This document shows, one piece after another, positions 1 to 8,400 of a DNA stretch of 64,000 bases. Numbering within the stretch: the stretch's first letter is position 1; each line of letters starts with the position of its first letter. A model generated the notes under the pieces. It was given only the letters and a program-made list of their open reading frames with translations, was not told the origin of the DNA and made no database searches. A program made the translations under genes and the position numbers. The stretch is from WHTK01 sp965197795. Lineage in GTDB: Bacteria; Chloroflexota; Dehalococcoidia; DSTF01; WHTK01. Location: NCBI GenBank assembly GCA_965197795.1, contig OZ240228.1:2108001-2172000 (forward strand). The letters are read 5' to 3'.

Positions 1-2
1 AC

Positions 3-374
3 AGCACGGGCATCTCCGGTGTCGACTACGTCAGGGACCGCTGGCGGCAGCTCGAAGCGCAGCAGGCGATGCGCCATCTACTGCGCGACATCGACCTCAT
101 TCTGACGCCGACGTCACCGATCCTGCCGCCGAAGATCGCCGAGGTTGACACGAGCCCGACCAGCACGCTCAACCCCCTCCTGCTACGACACACCAGCCCC
201 TTCAACATCACGGCGAACCCGGCCATCTCATTGCCCGGTGGTTTCTCCGAGGACGGCCTGCCGATCGGCGTGCAGCTGGCCGGGCGTTGGTGGGAGGAGG
301 GGCTAGTGCTGCGGGCGGCGCATGCCTACCAGCAGGTCACGGACTGGCACCAACAGAGGCCGCCCCTCGGCTGA
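3..374 (+). CDS. Amidase, C-terminal part (truncated by window edge)
   Basis: The frame is open from the window edge, so only the last ~123 residues are present. They match the C-terminal region of amidase-signature enzymes (GatA/AtzF type): the ILTPTSP strand, a stretch running from SPFNITANPAISLPGGF to LPIGVQLAG, and a TDWHQQRP tail. The complete amidase at 58.5-59.9 kb has the same closing pattern (TDWHEARP), so the two are paralogues. The Lys-Ser-Ser catalytic residues lie outside the window, so the substrate cannot be judged. A start at 69 would only be an internal Met. Confidence 0.85.
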   Translation, partial: STGISGVDYVRDRWRQLEAQQAMRHLLRDIDLILTPTSPILPPKIAEVDTSPTSTLNPLLLRHTSPFNITANPAISLPGGFSEDGLPIGVQLAGRWWEEGLVLRAAHAYQQVTDWHQQRPPLG

Positions 375-428
375 CTGCCATCGAGGTTGGAATCGAGACC
401 GACCGCTCGAAAACGCCGGTCGGTACCT

Positions 429-532
429 GGTCATTGCGAGGAAGCGTCAGCCGACGCGGCAATCTTGGACGCCTGTGCTCAAGGATACGAGCCGTGAAGG
501 ATTGCCACGGCCCAACGGCCTCGCAATGACAG
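429..532. repeat. Palindromic MITE/REP-like element
   Basis: The two ends are imperfect inverted repeats. The left end reads GTCATTGCGAGG and continues to GCGGCAATC; the right end reads GATTGCCACGG and continues to CCTCGCAATGAC. The ~100 bp between the amidase stop and the convergent nfo gene therefore folds into a long hairpin. This GTCATTGCGAGG...GGCAATC form is a widespread non-autonomous palindromic repeat in bacterial genomes (recalled, not searched). It could also act as a bidirectional terminator between the two convergent genes. Confidence 0.65.
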
Positions 533-542
533 GTTGAGTCGT

Positions 543-1388
543 CTACTCGTCGCGCAGCTTCTTGAGCAGGTCTACGTTAGGCTGGTCCGGTCCCTTCGCC
601 TCGCCGAAGCCGGGCACCTCGAGCAGGAACGGCACGTCCTCGAAGCCGCGGTGGTGCAGCATGCGGCGGAATCCGTCCACGCCGATGTGCCCTTCGCCGA
701 TGTTCTCGTGGCGGTCGCGGCCGGCCCCGAGCTCAACTTTCGAGTCGTTGGCGTGCACCGCAACCAGGTTGTCGAAACCGACCTCCTCCTCGAGTTCGGT
801 CATCGCCAACTCCAGCCCCTCGGCCGACGAGAGGTCGTAGCCCGCGGCGTACGAGTGCTGGGTGTCGATACAGACCTTGAGCCGGTCGCTGTCGACGGTA
901 CGGATGATCCGGCCAAGGTCGGCGAACTGCGAGCCGATGTTGCCGCCGGCGCCCGCCGAGTTCTCGAGGATCAGTTGCACGTCGTCGGGCGTCGCCTCCA
1001 GGACGTCGCCGCACGCCTTGCAGATCTGCGCAAAGACGGCATCGAGGCCCTGGCCCTTGTGCGAGCCGATGTGGAAGATGACGCCCTGAATCCCGAGCTG
1101 CGAGCAGCTGGTCAGGGCCGACTTTAGCGAGCTGGTCGAGCGAGTCAGCATCGTCTCGTCCGCTGTCGCCAGGTTGATCAGGTAAACGCCGTGAACGAAC
1201 ACCGGGGCGCAACTGCTGGTGGCCGCTCGGGCGCGGAAAGCCTCCGCCTGCTCCGGCTCCACCTTGCTGCTGCGCCACTGCTGTGGCGGCGTCAGGAAAA
1301 TCTGAGCCGCCTCGGCGTCGATCGCTTCCGCTCGGTCGAAGCAGGTTACCGGCCCACCAGCCGTGGACACGTGTGCGCCGATTTTCAT
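543..1388 (-). CDS. nfo: Deoxyribonuclease IV (AP endonuclease)
   Basis: Endonuclease IV cuts 5' to abasic sites in DNA and acts with three metal ions in base-excision repair. The 281-residue protein has the usual family length. It starts MKIGAHVSTAGG, a classic N-terminus for this family. Metal-ligand motifs visible along the TIM barrel are HGVYLINLA, FHIGSHKGQG, ILENSAG, CIDTQHSYAAGYD, HANDSK and the C-terminal RHENIGEGHIG. No operon partner: the amidase is convergent and the DUF4389 gene lies upstream on the same strand with a 45-nt gap. Confidence 0.96.
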   Translation of the reverse strand: MKIGAHVSTAGGPVTCFDRAEAIDAEAAQIFLTPPQQWRSSKVEPEQAEAFRARAATSSCAPVFVHGVYLINLATADETMLTRSTSSLKSALTSCSQLGIQGVIFHIGSHKGQGLDAVFAQICKACGDVLEATPDDVQLILENSAGAGGNIGSQFADLGRIIRTVDSDRLKVCIDTQHSYAAGYDLSSAEGLELAMTELEEEVGFDNLVAVHANDSKVELGAGRDRHENIGEGHIGVDGFRRMLHHRGFEDVPFLLEVPGFGEAKGPDQPNVDLLKKLRDE

Positions 1389-1433
1389 GCCGTGAAGATA
1401 AGCGCTAGTTGCGGCCGAGGCAAACCCGATGTC

Positions 1434-2105
1434 CTAATCAAGGCTGAATGGCGGGTACTCGTCGTGCATCAGCAGGGCGTACGCCTCGACCCGTAGCGAC
1501 CAGCGCAGATAGCCCACCGCAAAACGATACAGGCCGTCCGGATACGACCCCGTGAACAGAATCGCCAGCCAGCCGATGAAGGCGGTGATCGCCCAGGCAA
1601 TGCCGACGAAGAACAACAAGACCGCGTGCGGGATCAAAAAGACGATACGCAGCGCCACACTCCAGCGATCGCGCTGCTCCGGGAACTCGGCGACGCCGAA
1701 ATCGACCGCGTACGCTCCGTCGCCGAAAGGAGGGTACTCGTCACGCAGAAGCGCCGAATAGGCGACAGCCTTGCTGCGCCAGCGCAGGTAGAAGCTCGCC
1801 AGGTCCCAGAGACCCTTCGGCTGCTTGCCCGTGAACACGATCGCGAACCAGGAGGCCACGGAATCAACGATGGCGACCAGGCCCAGAGCGCCGTTCCCTG
1901 CGATTCCGGCAAAGCTGATGACGTTCCCTCCGGTTAGGACGGCGAAGGGATAGCTGAAGACGGATCCACCCGTTCCGCCGACCAGGATGAGATGCGGAAT
2001 CGCAAGGAGGATGCGGAAGAAGCAGGTGAGCCGGTTGCGGCCGTCCGTCTGAGTCGTGACGAAGTACGTCACGGGGTGAGGATTCGTCGACATCTCGCTC
2101 GACAT
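1434..2105 (-). CDS. DUF4389 domain membrane protein
   Basis: The product is a 223-residue membrane protein with a repeated DUF4389-type unit. Each unit has hydrophobic helices, an FTGKQPKGLWDLA or FTGSYPDGLYRFA motif, and a conserved R-x-YALL-x-DEYPPF ending, seen here twice (YSALLRDEYPPFGDG and YALLMHDEYPPFSLD). The family's function is unknown. I chose the ATG at 2105 because a GGAGG lies just upstream; the open frame extends further but that extension is low-complexity. About four membrane segments are likely, with both conserved tails on the same side. Confidence 0.85.
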   Translation of the reverse strand: MSSEMSTNPHPVTYFVTTQTDGRNRLTCFFRILLAIPHLILVGGTGGSVFSYPFAVLTGGNVISFAGIAGNGALGLVAIVDSVASWFAIVFTGKQPKGLWDLASFYLRWRSKAVAYSALLRDEYPPFGDGAYAVDFGVAEFPEQRDRWSVALRIVFLIPHAVLLFFVGIAWAITAFIGWLAILFTGSYPDGLYRFAVGYLRWSLRVEAYALLMHDEYPPFSLD

Positions 2106-2208
2106 GGAAACCTCCAGAGCGATCGGACGGCCGGCTCTCGCAGGGCGCGATGATAGCACCCGCAAAGCCGCCCCCAGCAAGGACGCTTCGCCGGTCAGTT
2201 CACAGGAT

Positions 2209-2246
2209 ATGAAAAACGGGCGGTCACTCAGAGTGACCGCCCGTTT
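2209..2246 (-). terminator. Intrinsic terminator of guaB3
   Basis: Two perfectly complementary 16-nt arms (2214-2229 and 2231-2246) form a GC-rich stem with a very short loop. On the reverse strand the stem is followed by a T run. It lies directly after the GuaB3 stop codon, as expected for Rho-independent termination of that gene. Confidence 0.85.
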
Positions 2247-2263
2247 GGGGTCGTGAAGCCGGT

Positions 2264-3442
2264 CTAGGTGAGCCCTGCCAGCTGGTAGCTCTTGCCCTCC
2301 GTCTTGATCGAAGGGGCGATGATGACCTCGGCCTGCTGGAACTCGCGGATCGTACGAGCGCCGCACATGCCCATCGCGGTGCGCAGCGCGCCGATCAGGT
2401 TCTCCGAGCCATCGTTTCGCGAAGTCGGCCCGAAGAGCACGCGCTCCAGCGTGGTGTTGACACCGACCGTGATTCGGGAGCCGCGCGGCAGCTCCGCGTG
2501 CGGAGTCGCCATGCCCCAGTGGTGCCCCAGGCCAGACGCCTCGGCGGTGCCGGCGAAGATCGAACCGAGCATGACTCCGTCCGCGCCCGCCGCGATCGCC
2601 TTGTTGAGGTCGCCGGACTTCTGGATGCCGCCGTCCGTCATGATCGGGACGTAGCGTCCGGTCTCACGGTAGTAGTCATCGCGAGCAGCGGCGCACTGCA
2701 CCGTGGCGCTCACCTGCGGCACGCCAATGCCGAGCACTTCACGGCTGGTACAGATGGCGCCGGGACCGACGCCAACCAGGATACCGGCGACACCGGTCTC
2801 CATAAGCTCGCGCGTCGCGTTGTAGCCGACGGTATTGCCGACCACAACCGGGACCGGCAGGTCTTTGGTCAGCCTTTCGAACTGCAGGCCTTCGAGGCTG
2901 TGCGAGATGTGGCGCGCCGTCGTCACGGTCGACTGGACGACGAAGATGTCGCAGCCGGCTTCGACTGCGACAGGGGCGAACTTCTTGGTGTTGGCCGGGG
3001 TGGCAGAGACGGCTACCGTGATGCCCTCCGCCTTCATCTCACGCACTCGTCGGGCGATCAGCTCCGGCTGGATGGGCTGTGCGTAATAGCTCTGCAGCAA
3101 CGCCGTGACCTCTGTCTTGGAAGCTGAAGCTATCGATTGGAATAGCAGCCTGGTGTCGTCGTAACGGGTATGGATGCCTTCCAGGTTGAGGACCGCGAGG
3201 CCGCCAAGCCGTCCCAGCTTGCCGGCGAACTCCGGGTTAACAACCGCATCGGTCGCCGCCGCAAGCAGCGGTATCTGAAACGAAAAATCGCCCAGATTGA
3301 GCGATACGTCCGTGAGATCAGGGTTTACCGTGTAGGCGCCGGGCACGATTGCTACTTCATCGAACCCGTAGGCATGGCTCATCGCCTTCGCCGTTGCGGG
3401 GGTTCCGGCTTCTGGGAGGTGTGATACCTCGAGCGTATTCAT
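2264..3442 (-). CDS. guaB3: GuaB3-family IMP dehydrogenase-related protein
   Basis: Member of the IMP dehydrogenase/GMP reductase TIM-barrel superfamily; GuaB3 proteins act on purine nucleotides, and the exact reaction is not assignable here. The catalytic-loop motif GVGPGAICTSREVLG contains the Cys at residue 231, followed by MTDGGIQKSGD and GADGVMLGS phosphate-binding loops. There is no CBS pair, matching the ~370-390-residue GuaB3 length rather than canonical GuaB. The ATG at 3442 has AAGAAGGGG about 8 nt upstream; a GTG three codons earlier is possible. Divergent from rsmI, with an AT-rich promoter region between. Confidence 0.92.
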   Translation of the reverse strand: MNTLEVSHLPEAGTPATAKAMSHAYGFDEVAIVPGAYTVNPDLTDVSLNLGDFSFQIPLLAAATDAVVNPEFAGKLGRLGGLAVLNLEGIHTRYDDTRLLFQSIASASKTEVTALLQSYYAQPIQPELIARRVREMKAEGITVAVSATPANTKKFAPVAVEAGCDIFVVQSTVTTARHISHSLEGLQFERLTKDLPVPVVVGNTVGYNATRELMETGVAGILVGVGPGAICTSREVLGIGVPQVSATVQCAAARDDYYRETGRYVPIMTDGGIQKSGDLNKAIAAGADGVMLGSIFAGTAEASGLGHHWGMATPHAELPRGSRITVGVNTTLERVLFGPTSRNDGSENLIGALRTAMGMCGARTIREFQQAEVIIAPSIKTEGKSYQLAGLT

Positions 3443-3560
3443 GGCAGCCACCCCTTCTTAATGAACGCCGTATATAACAGAGAAATATATCGTAGGGTTT
3501 GAGCATGGTCAACGTCATTTCGAGCTTTTTTGTTAAGTTGTCTTCGCGGTAGAACGATTT

Positions 3561-4376
3561 ATGGGAACGCTCTACGTCGTTGCAACGCCGATCGGCAACC
3601 TTGAGGACGTCAGTCTGCGAGCGCTTCGCATCCTTGGCGAGGCCTCTCTCGTGGCCGCTGAGGACACTAGGACCGCGGGCGTCTTCTTGCGGCATCACGG
3701 CTTGCATCCTCGCCTGATCTCCTACACAGATCACAATAAGAACGAACGCATCCCTCGCGTCTTGCAGCAACTCGATGCGTCGGACGCGGCGCTGGTCTCC
3801 GATGCGGGCACGCCGGTGATCTCCGATCCCGGGGTCGATCTGGTCGCCGCGGCCCGCGAAGCCGGACATCAGGTTGTAGCGGTGCCCGGCCCTTCGGCCG
3901 TGATTGCCGCGCTGTCCGTGGCCGGCTTGCGTTGCCACGACTTCCGCTTCGTGGGCTTCCTGCCGCGTGCGGTCGGTGAGCTGCGCCGGCTACTCGGTGA
4001 CGCCGCGGCGCGCCCGGAGACCCTCGTGGCCTTCGAGGCGCCGAGCCGCCTACGCAAGTCGCTGGCCGCGATCCATGACGCGATGCCGCATCGACGCCTG
4101 GCCGTCTGCCGGGAGCTCACCAAGCTGCACGAGGAAACCTTCCTCGGCACGGCGACGGAGGCCCTGGAGCACTTTGACGAGCCACGCGGCGAGATCGTCG
4201 TGGTCATCGAAGGCGGCGATGTGGAGGCACCCACAGCTGATACGGCCGAAATAGACGAGGAGCTGGCCGAGATGAAGCGCCTCGGGCTCAGCCGGGCCCA
4301 GGCCCAACCGTTAATGCTGCGCCGTTTCGGGATCGGGCGCCGCCGCTTTTACGAGCTGTGGGTCTCCCATGGCTAG
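3561..4376 (+). CDS. rsmI: 16S rRNA (cytidine-1402 2'-O) methyltransferase
   Basis: RsmI uses S-adenosylmethionine to 2'-O-methylate C1402 in the 16S rRNA decoding centre. The 271-residue protein opens with GTLYVVATPIGNLEDVS and carries the tetrapyrrole-methylase-fold motifs AAEDTRTAG, SDAGTPVISDPG, PGPSAVIAALSVAG and FVGFLPR. Length and motif order are standard. The upstream ~110 bp is AT-rich and shared with the divergent guaB3. The 3' end overlaps the convergent MFS gene by 4 nt. Confidence 0.97.
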   Translation: MGTLYVVATPIGNLEDVSLRALRILGEASLVAAEDTRTAGVFLRHHGLHPRLISYTDHNKNERIPRVLQQLDASDAALVSDAGTPVISDPGVDLVAAAREAGHQVVAVPGPSAVIAALSVAGLRCHDFRFVGFLPRAVGELRRLLGDAAARPETLVAFEAPSRLRKSLAAIHDAMPHRRLAVCRELTKLHEETFLGTATEALEHFDEPRGEIVVVIEGGDVEAPTADTAEIDEELAEMKRLGLSRAQAQPLMLRRFGIGRRRFYELWVSHG

Positions 4377-5611
4377 GGCTGTTTGACGCTCATCTCGATG
4401 CTGCGATAGCTCCGCAAGAACACGCCGACAAAGCCCCAGAACACGAGGATTAGCGCGCCGCCGGCCAGCATCACGGTAGGCGCGCCGACCTCATCGACGA
4501 TGATGCCGGCCGGGACGATCGCCAAGCTGCCCATAGAGTTGTTGATCTGCTGCACGCTGGAGACGCGGCCGTAATACTCGGGCTCGCTGGAACCGATCGT
4601 CAGGGTGCTATTGAGCGTCTGGAACGATCCGAAGGCGAACCCAACGCCGACCAGCGCGGCCAGCACCAGCGGGAATTCGCGGGCCAGGCCAAAAAAGACC
4701 AACGTCAAGCCGAACAGGACTCCGGCGCCCATCTGAACCAGGCCGCGTCTTCGCACGTTTCCGAAGGAAGCGACGGCCAACGAGCCAAGAAACGCCCCGA
4801 TGCCAACGCACGTGGCCATGAGGCCCAGCCCGGAGCTTCCCACGTCCAGCACCTCCCCCGACGCGAAGACAGGCAGGAAATGCTGGAAGTGGTTGCCCAA
4901 TATGGGAGGCACGGTCCCGACGATGACCAGAATCCTCAGCACCTCGTGGCGCCGGATATAGTTGAAGCCGGCCGCGAGATCGGTCAGGATCGGGCGGCGC
5001 TGGCGCGCAGCACTGGCTGGCCGAGCCCTGATCATCAGCAGCATGAAAACCGGTACCCAGTAGGTCGCAGTGATCACAATGAAGACGCGTTCGATGCCGA
5101 TGAACGGTACGGCGATCAGCGCGCCGGCGATCGAGGGCCCAACGATCCGCATCGCCGTCTGCCCCGAGTTGTACAGCGCGATCGCCTGGGTGATGTTCTC
5201 CGAGCCCGCCAGCTCCACCATGTAGGCCTGGCGCGACGGCTGGTTGAAGGCCAAAACGGAGCCATGCATCACGCCGAGCGCGGCGATGTGCCAGACTTCG
5301 ATCCAGCCCGTGACCACGAGGACGGCAACGAGTCCGCTGTCGACGCAGATCAAGCCCTGGGTCAGCAGCAGGAGCTGACGTCGTTTGACCCGGTCGGCGA
5401 TCACGCCACCGAACATCGACAGGATGAACGAGGGAAACGACTGCGCCAGGATGACCGCTGCAAGGACCGTGGCGGAGCCGGTCAGATCAAAAGCCAGGTA
5501 GCCATTGGCGATCTGACGCATCTGAGCCGCCGCCAGCGACCCGACGGCGCCCAACCAGAGCAGGCGGTACTCACGGTTTCTCAGCGGCTCGAACGCGGCG
5601 AGAAGCTTCAT
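4373..5611 (-). CDS. MFS transporter, EntS/MFS_3-like
   Basis: A 412-residue polytopic protein with about 12 hydrophobic segments and the MFS loop motif GGVIADRVKRRQLLL after TM2. The opening FEPLRNREYRLLWLGAVGSL is typical of the enterobactin-exporter-like MFS_3 group, whose members export small molecules. The substrate cannot be inferred. It overlaps the convergent rsmI by 4 nt. A second member of the same broad group is cut by the right edge of the window (62987 onward). Confidence 0.88.
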   Translation of the reverse strand: MKLLAAFEPLRNREYRLLWLGAVGSLAAAQMRQIANGYLAFDLTGSATVLAAVILAQSFPSFILSMFGGVIADRVKRRQLLLLTQGLICVDSGLVAVLVVTGWIEVWHIAALGVMHGSVLAFNQPSRQAYMVELAGSENITQAIALYNSGQTAMRIVGPSIAGALIAVPFIGIERVFIVITATYWVPVFMLLMIRARPASAARQRRPILTDLAAGFNYIRRHEVLRILVIVGTVPPILGNHFQHFLPVFASGEVLDVGSSGLGLMATCVGIGAFLGSLAVASFGNVRRRGLVQMGAGVLFGLTLVFFGLAREFPLVLAALVGVGFAFGSFQTLNSTLTIGSSEPEYYGRVSSVQQINNSMGSLAIVPAGIIVDEVGAPTVMLAGGALILVFWGFVGVFLRSYRSIEMSVKQP

Positions 5612-5989
5612 CCTGCTCGGCTCGGGGAAAGAAGGTTGGGCTCGATAAGAAACACGTGCCGCTCATTCCATACCAAGAGAGGGGTTGGCACAAGCTGAAC
5701 CCGCGAAGCTCGTGTGAGCAATTCGCGCTCAATAGCTGATCGTGGCTCGGCAAAAGATCGCGGTCGAGCACCGCCAACGTCGTCAAGCTGGTCGAGCAGA
5801 TCAGCGTGGACCGGCCGGCCAAGATAAAAGGCGTCGCCGAAGCGCTATCCGCGTAACGCCAGCCGCACCCGAACGAAAACTACCCCTCTCAAAGGACGAG
5901 CCCTCCTACCGACGCAAGCGCCAGGTCAACGGAGGATTCGTTCTTATGTGAGTTGAGGCGTAAAGACGCCAGGCGTCGCGGTTCCGGCG
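5612..5989. other. Intergenic region, no convincing gene
   Basis: This 378-bp gap lies between the MFS start and the racemase stop. A short forward frame at 5776-5838 reads VVKLVEQISVDRPAKIKG and continues a few residues to a stop. That composition is protein-like and could be the tail of a deleted gene, but no start, RBS or upstream domain supports it. No clear terminator was seen. Confidence 0.4.
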
Positions 5990-6733
5990 TTAGTTGCTCC
6001 AGGCCAGGTACTCGGCGTATCGGGTCATCGTGACCAGGGGGTCGAGGACCGGGATCGGCACAGCCTTGCGCACCGGATCGAGCATGCCACCCCAGAGGGT
6101 GCAGCCAAAGAACAGCGCTCGCGCGTCGTCCTCGGAGTAGGCGAGTTCTGCCTGCTCTATGCCGGGACCCTCAATCGCCTGCGCCATGGCGTCCATGACT
6201 TGGTTCAACAGCCGCTCGGGCGATTCCTTGAACAGCCAGGCCGACTCCTCAGGACTCGGGTGATTATATAGGTGGGCTACGCGTATGCAGGCGACGTGGT
6301 CAGTGATTCCGTAGCGACGGATCAGGTCTCGCAGCCAGTTGGCGTCCTGAGGTAAATGCTGGCCATCTTTGGCCGGGAGCCGGCGGGTGATGATGCCCAG
6401 GTAACCGAGCGCGGGAGCCGTTTGCGCGACCGCTTCCATCGGCCCGGTTACGGGTATCGAGGAGACTCGCTTGCACTCGGGTAGGGCGGGATCCGCGGTG
6501 CAGGCGATAGCCACGGAGTCGAAGCCATCGGCGGCCGCTTCCTGCACGGTCCGGATCAGCTGATTGTGGTACGTGGCGGCCGGAGGCAGGAATGCGCTCG
6601 GCGGCACGCTATCGCCCAGATTCCGTACCTCGACTTCCGTGTCGTGGCCAACCGCCGGCCCAACGACGTCGAGAGTGACCTTGTCGTAGAGGTCTGTGCC
6701 CATGGGCTGAACCACGAGAATGCGTTTGCCCAT
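5990..6733 (-). CDS. Asp/Glu/hydantoin racemase family protein
   Basis: The fold of this family uses two cysteines as acid/base catalysts to invert the alpha carbon of amino acids or hydantoins. Both are visible in this 247-residue protein: C78 in VAIACTADP and C211 in FFGCTLWGG. The N-terminus KRILVVQPMGTDLYDKV fits the family. The gene starts at the last base of hyuB, so it is the third gene of an overlapping hyuA-hyuB-racemase operon. This suggests a hydantoin- or oxoproline-type substrate whose enantiomers are interconverted. The exact substrate is unknown. Confidence 0.85.
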   Translation of the reverse strand: MGKRILVVQPMGTDLYDKVTLDVVGPAVGHDTEVEVRNLGDSVPPSAFLPPAATYHNQLIRTVQEAAADGFDSVAIACTADPALPECKRVSSIPVTGPMEAVAQTAPALGYLGIITRRLPAKDGQHLPQDANWLRDLIRRYGITDHVACIRVAHLYNHPSPEESAWLFKESPERLLNQVMDAMAQAIEGPGIEQAELAYSEDDARALFFGCTLWGGMLDPVRKAVPIPVLDPLVTMTRYAEYLAWSN

Positions 6734-8400
6734 TACCTCACCTCCAGAAGACCCAGGCGCGCATCATCCGCGATCGCTTCTGAGTCTCGCTTTGACGGAT
6801 CGCCCCAGCCGCCGCCGCCGCCCGTGCGAGCCAGTATGCGAGTGCCGGCCGGGAGCGGCACCGACGTTGCGATCAAGGACATTTCAGGCTTTTGACCGGG
6901 CCGCGTTACCCAAAGCTCGGGGGGCGCTCCGTCCCTGCCGCCGGCGATTCCCCAGGCCGGCATCTTGGTACGCTCGAACCAGAAACTGGCATTGCAGTCT
7001 TGCAGCAGCTCGTACTCGCGCTCCAGCCCCAGGCCGCCTCGCCATTCGCCGTCGCCACCCGAGCCGACGCGCAACGCGTATCTTGTCAGCCTGACCGGGA
7101 AGCGGTGCTCGGCCGTCTCGGTCGGGAAGCTCCTGAAGTCCCCTGCCGATGAGCGAATCAGCGCGCTCTCGCCGTCGCCGCCGGGAAACGCCCCCCAGCC
7201 GACAACGAGCGAGTCGCCGAACACGTAGGGCGTCTGTCCGCGCTGGCTGACCAGCGTGACGTTGCACGAGTCACCCAGGTGGCCCGCCGCGGTGCGTTCC
7301 GGGATCGCCGGGGTGAGCGCTTTGACGACGAGGTCCGTCGCCAGCAAGAGATGCGGCCCGTAGTGCAGATAGGCGGCCGTCTCCGCGGGGTAAAAGCAGC
7401 TGCCTTCGGGCACTTTGATCTCGAGGTTGCGGAAGTTGCCGCCGCAAGCCGGCGTGTCTGGATTGACGACGAACTTGTAAGCCTGTTGCATCGCGGATCG
7501 GCTCTGCACCAGCCCGCTGTTGATGCTGCCTTGCGACTCGGGACTCGACCCCTCGAGGTCGATCGTCATCTCGTCGCCCGCGACGGTGACGTTGACGTTG
7601 ACGTGTAACGAGTTGTCAGTCAGCCCATCGCCATCAAGAAAACCGTGCGCGTGATACACGCCGTCGGGAATACTCCGGACGGCCGCGCGGTCTTCGAACT
7701 CGGCGTGTTCGAAGTAACGCTGGATCGACGCGTCGACGGTTGCCCAGCCGTACCGGTCGACGATCGCGTGAAAGCGCTCCGCCCCCGTCCGGCAGGCAGC
7801 CACCTCGGCCATGAGGTCGCCCAGGAGCCCGGTGGGGTTGCGTGAGTTCAGGGCAAAGATCTCACACAGCTGCTCGTCCACAACTCCATCGCGTATGAGG
7901 CGCAGGAAGGGGATCCTGAGGCCCTCCTGGAAGATGTTCGTCGAGTCTCCGACATAGCCGGCTTCCATAGCCCCAACGTCCGTCCAGTGTGCTTTCGCTG
8001 CGCTGAACCCCCGGAGCGTTTCATCGATGAGGATTGGCTGAATGAGCGTGACGTCGTTGAGGTGACTGCCGCAGATCGCGGAGTCATTAACGACCCACAC
8101 GTCACCCTCCTCAAAGTCCTCCAGTGCTTTATTCTTCAGGACTTCCCTGATCGTCCCTCCCAGGCTTCCCAGGAACAGCGGTAGTCCTGGGGCCTGCCCG
8201 AGGAGGCCGCCGTTGACGTCGAATATGCCGACGGAGCAGTCCTTCATCTCGTAGATGACGGGGCTGTACGCCGATCGGTAGAGGTTGCGGCGCATCTGAT
8301 CAGCGCCGGAAATGAAGGCGTGCTGCACGACCTCGACGGTGGCGGGACTAACGTTGAGGCCCTGCGCCGCCGCTTCTATCGTGATGGCTGAGATGTTCAA
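6733..8400 (-). CDS. hyuB: Hydantoinase B / oxoprolinase family subunit
   Basis: HyuB is the partner of HyuA in ATP-dependent opening of hydantoin, 5-oxoproline or related lactam and carboxylase substrates. Typical family motifs are present: VVQHAFISGADQMRRNLYRSA near the start region, VWVNDSAICGSHLNDVTLI in the first third, then the Gly-rich GGSGGDGEWRGG-like segment and the closing GGGGGWGDP loop. The 555-residue length is normal. ATG at 8400 overlaps the hyuA stop (4 nt), indicating translational coupling. Confidence 0.93.
   Translation of the reverse strand: MNISAITIEAAAQGLNVSPATVEVVQHAFISGADQMRRNLYRSAYSPVIYEMKDCSVGIFDVNGGLLGQAPGLPLFLGSLGGTIREVLKNKALEDFEEGDVWVVNDSAICGSHLNDVTLIQPILIDETLRGFSAAKAHWTDVGAMEAGYVGDSTNIFQEGLRIPFLRLIRDGVVDEQLCEIFALNSRNPTGLLGDLMAEVAACRTGAERFHAIVDRYGWATVDASIQRYFEHAEFEDRAAVRSIPDGVYHAHGFLDGDGLTDNSLHVNVNVTVAGDEMTIDLEGSSPESQGSINSGLVQSRSAMQQAYKFVVNPDTPACGGNFRNLEIKVPEGSCFYPAETAAYLHYGPHLLLATDLVVKALTPAIPERTAAGHLGDSCNVTLVSQRGQTPYVFGDSLVVGWGAFPGGDGESALIRSSAGDFRSFPTETAEHRFPVRLTRYALRVGSGGDGEWRGGLGLEREYELLQDCNASFWFERTKMPAWGIAGGRDGAPPELWVTRPGQKPEMSLIATSVPLPAGTRILARTGGGGGWGDPSKRDSEAIADDARLGLLEVR

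Noticed and set aside
5742..5951. 69-codon forward frame between the MFS and racemase genes
   Set aside because: Arg/Gln-rich with no RBS or motif; the only protein-like text in this gap is a short piece in another frame.
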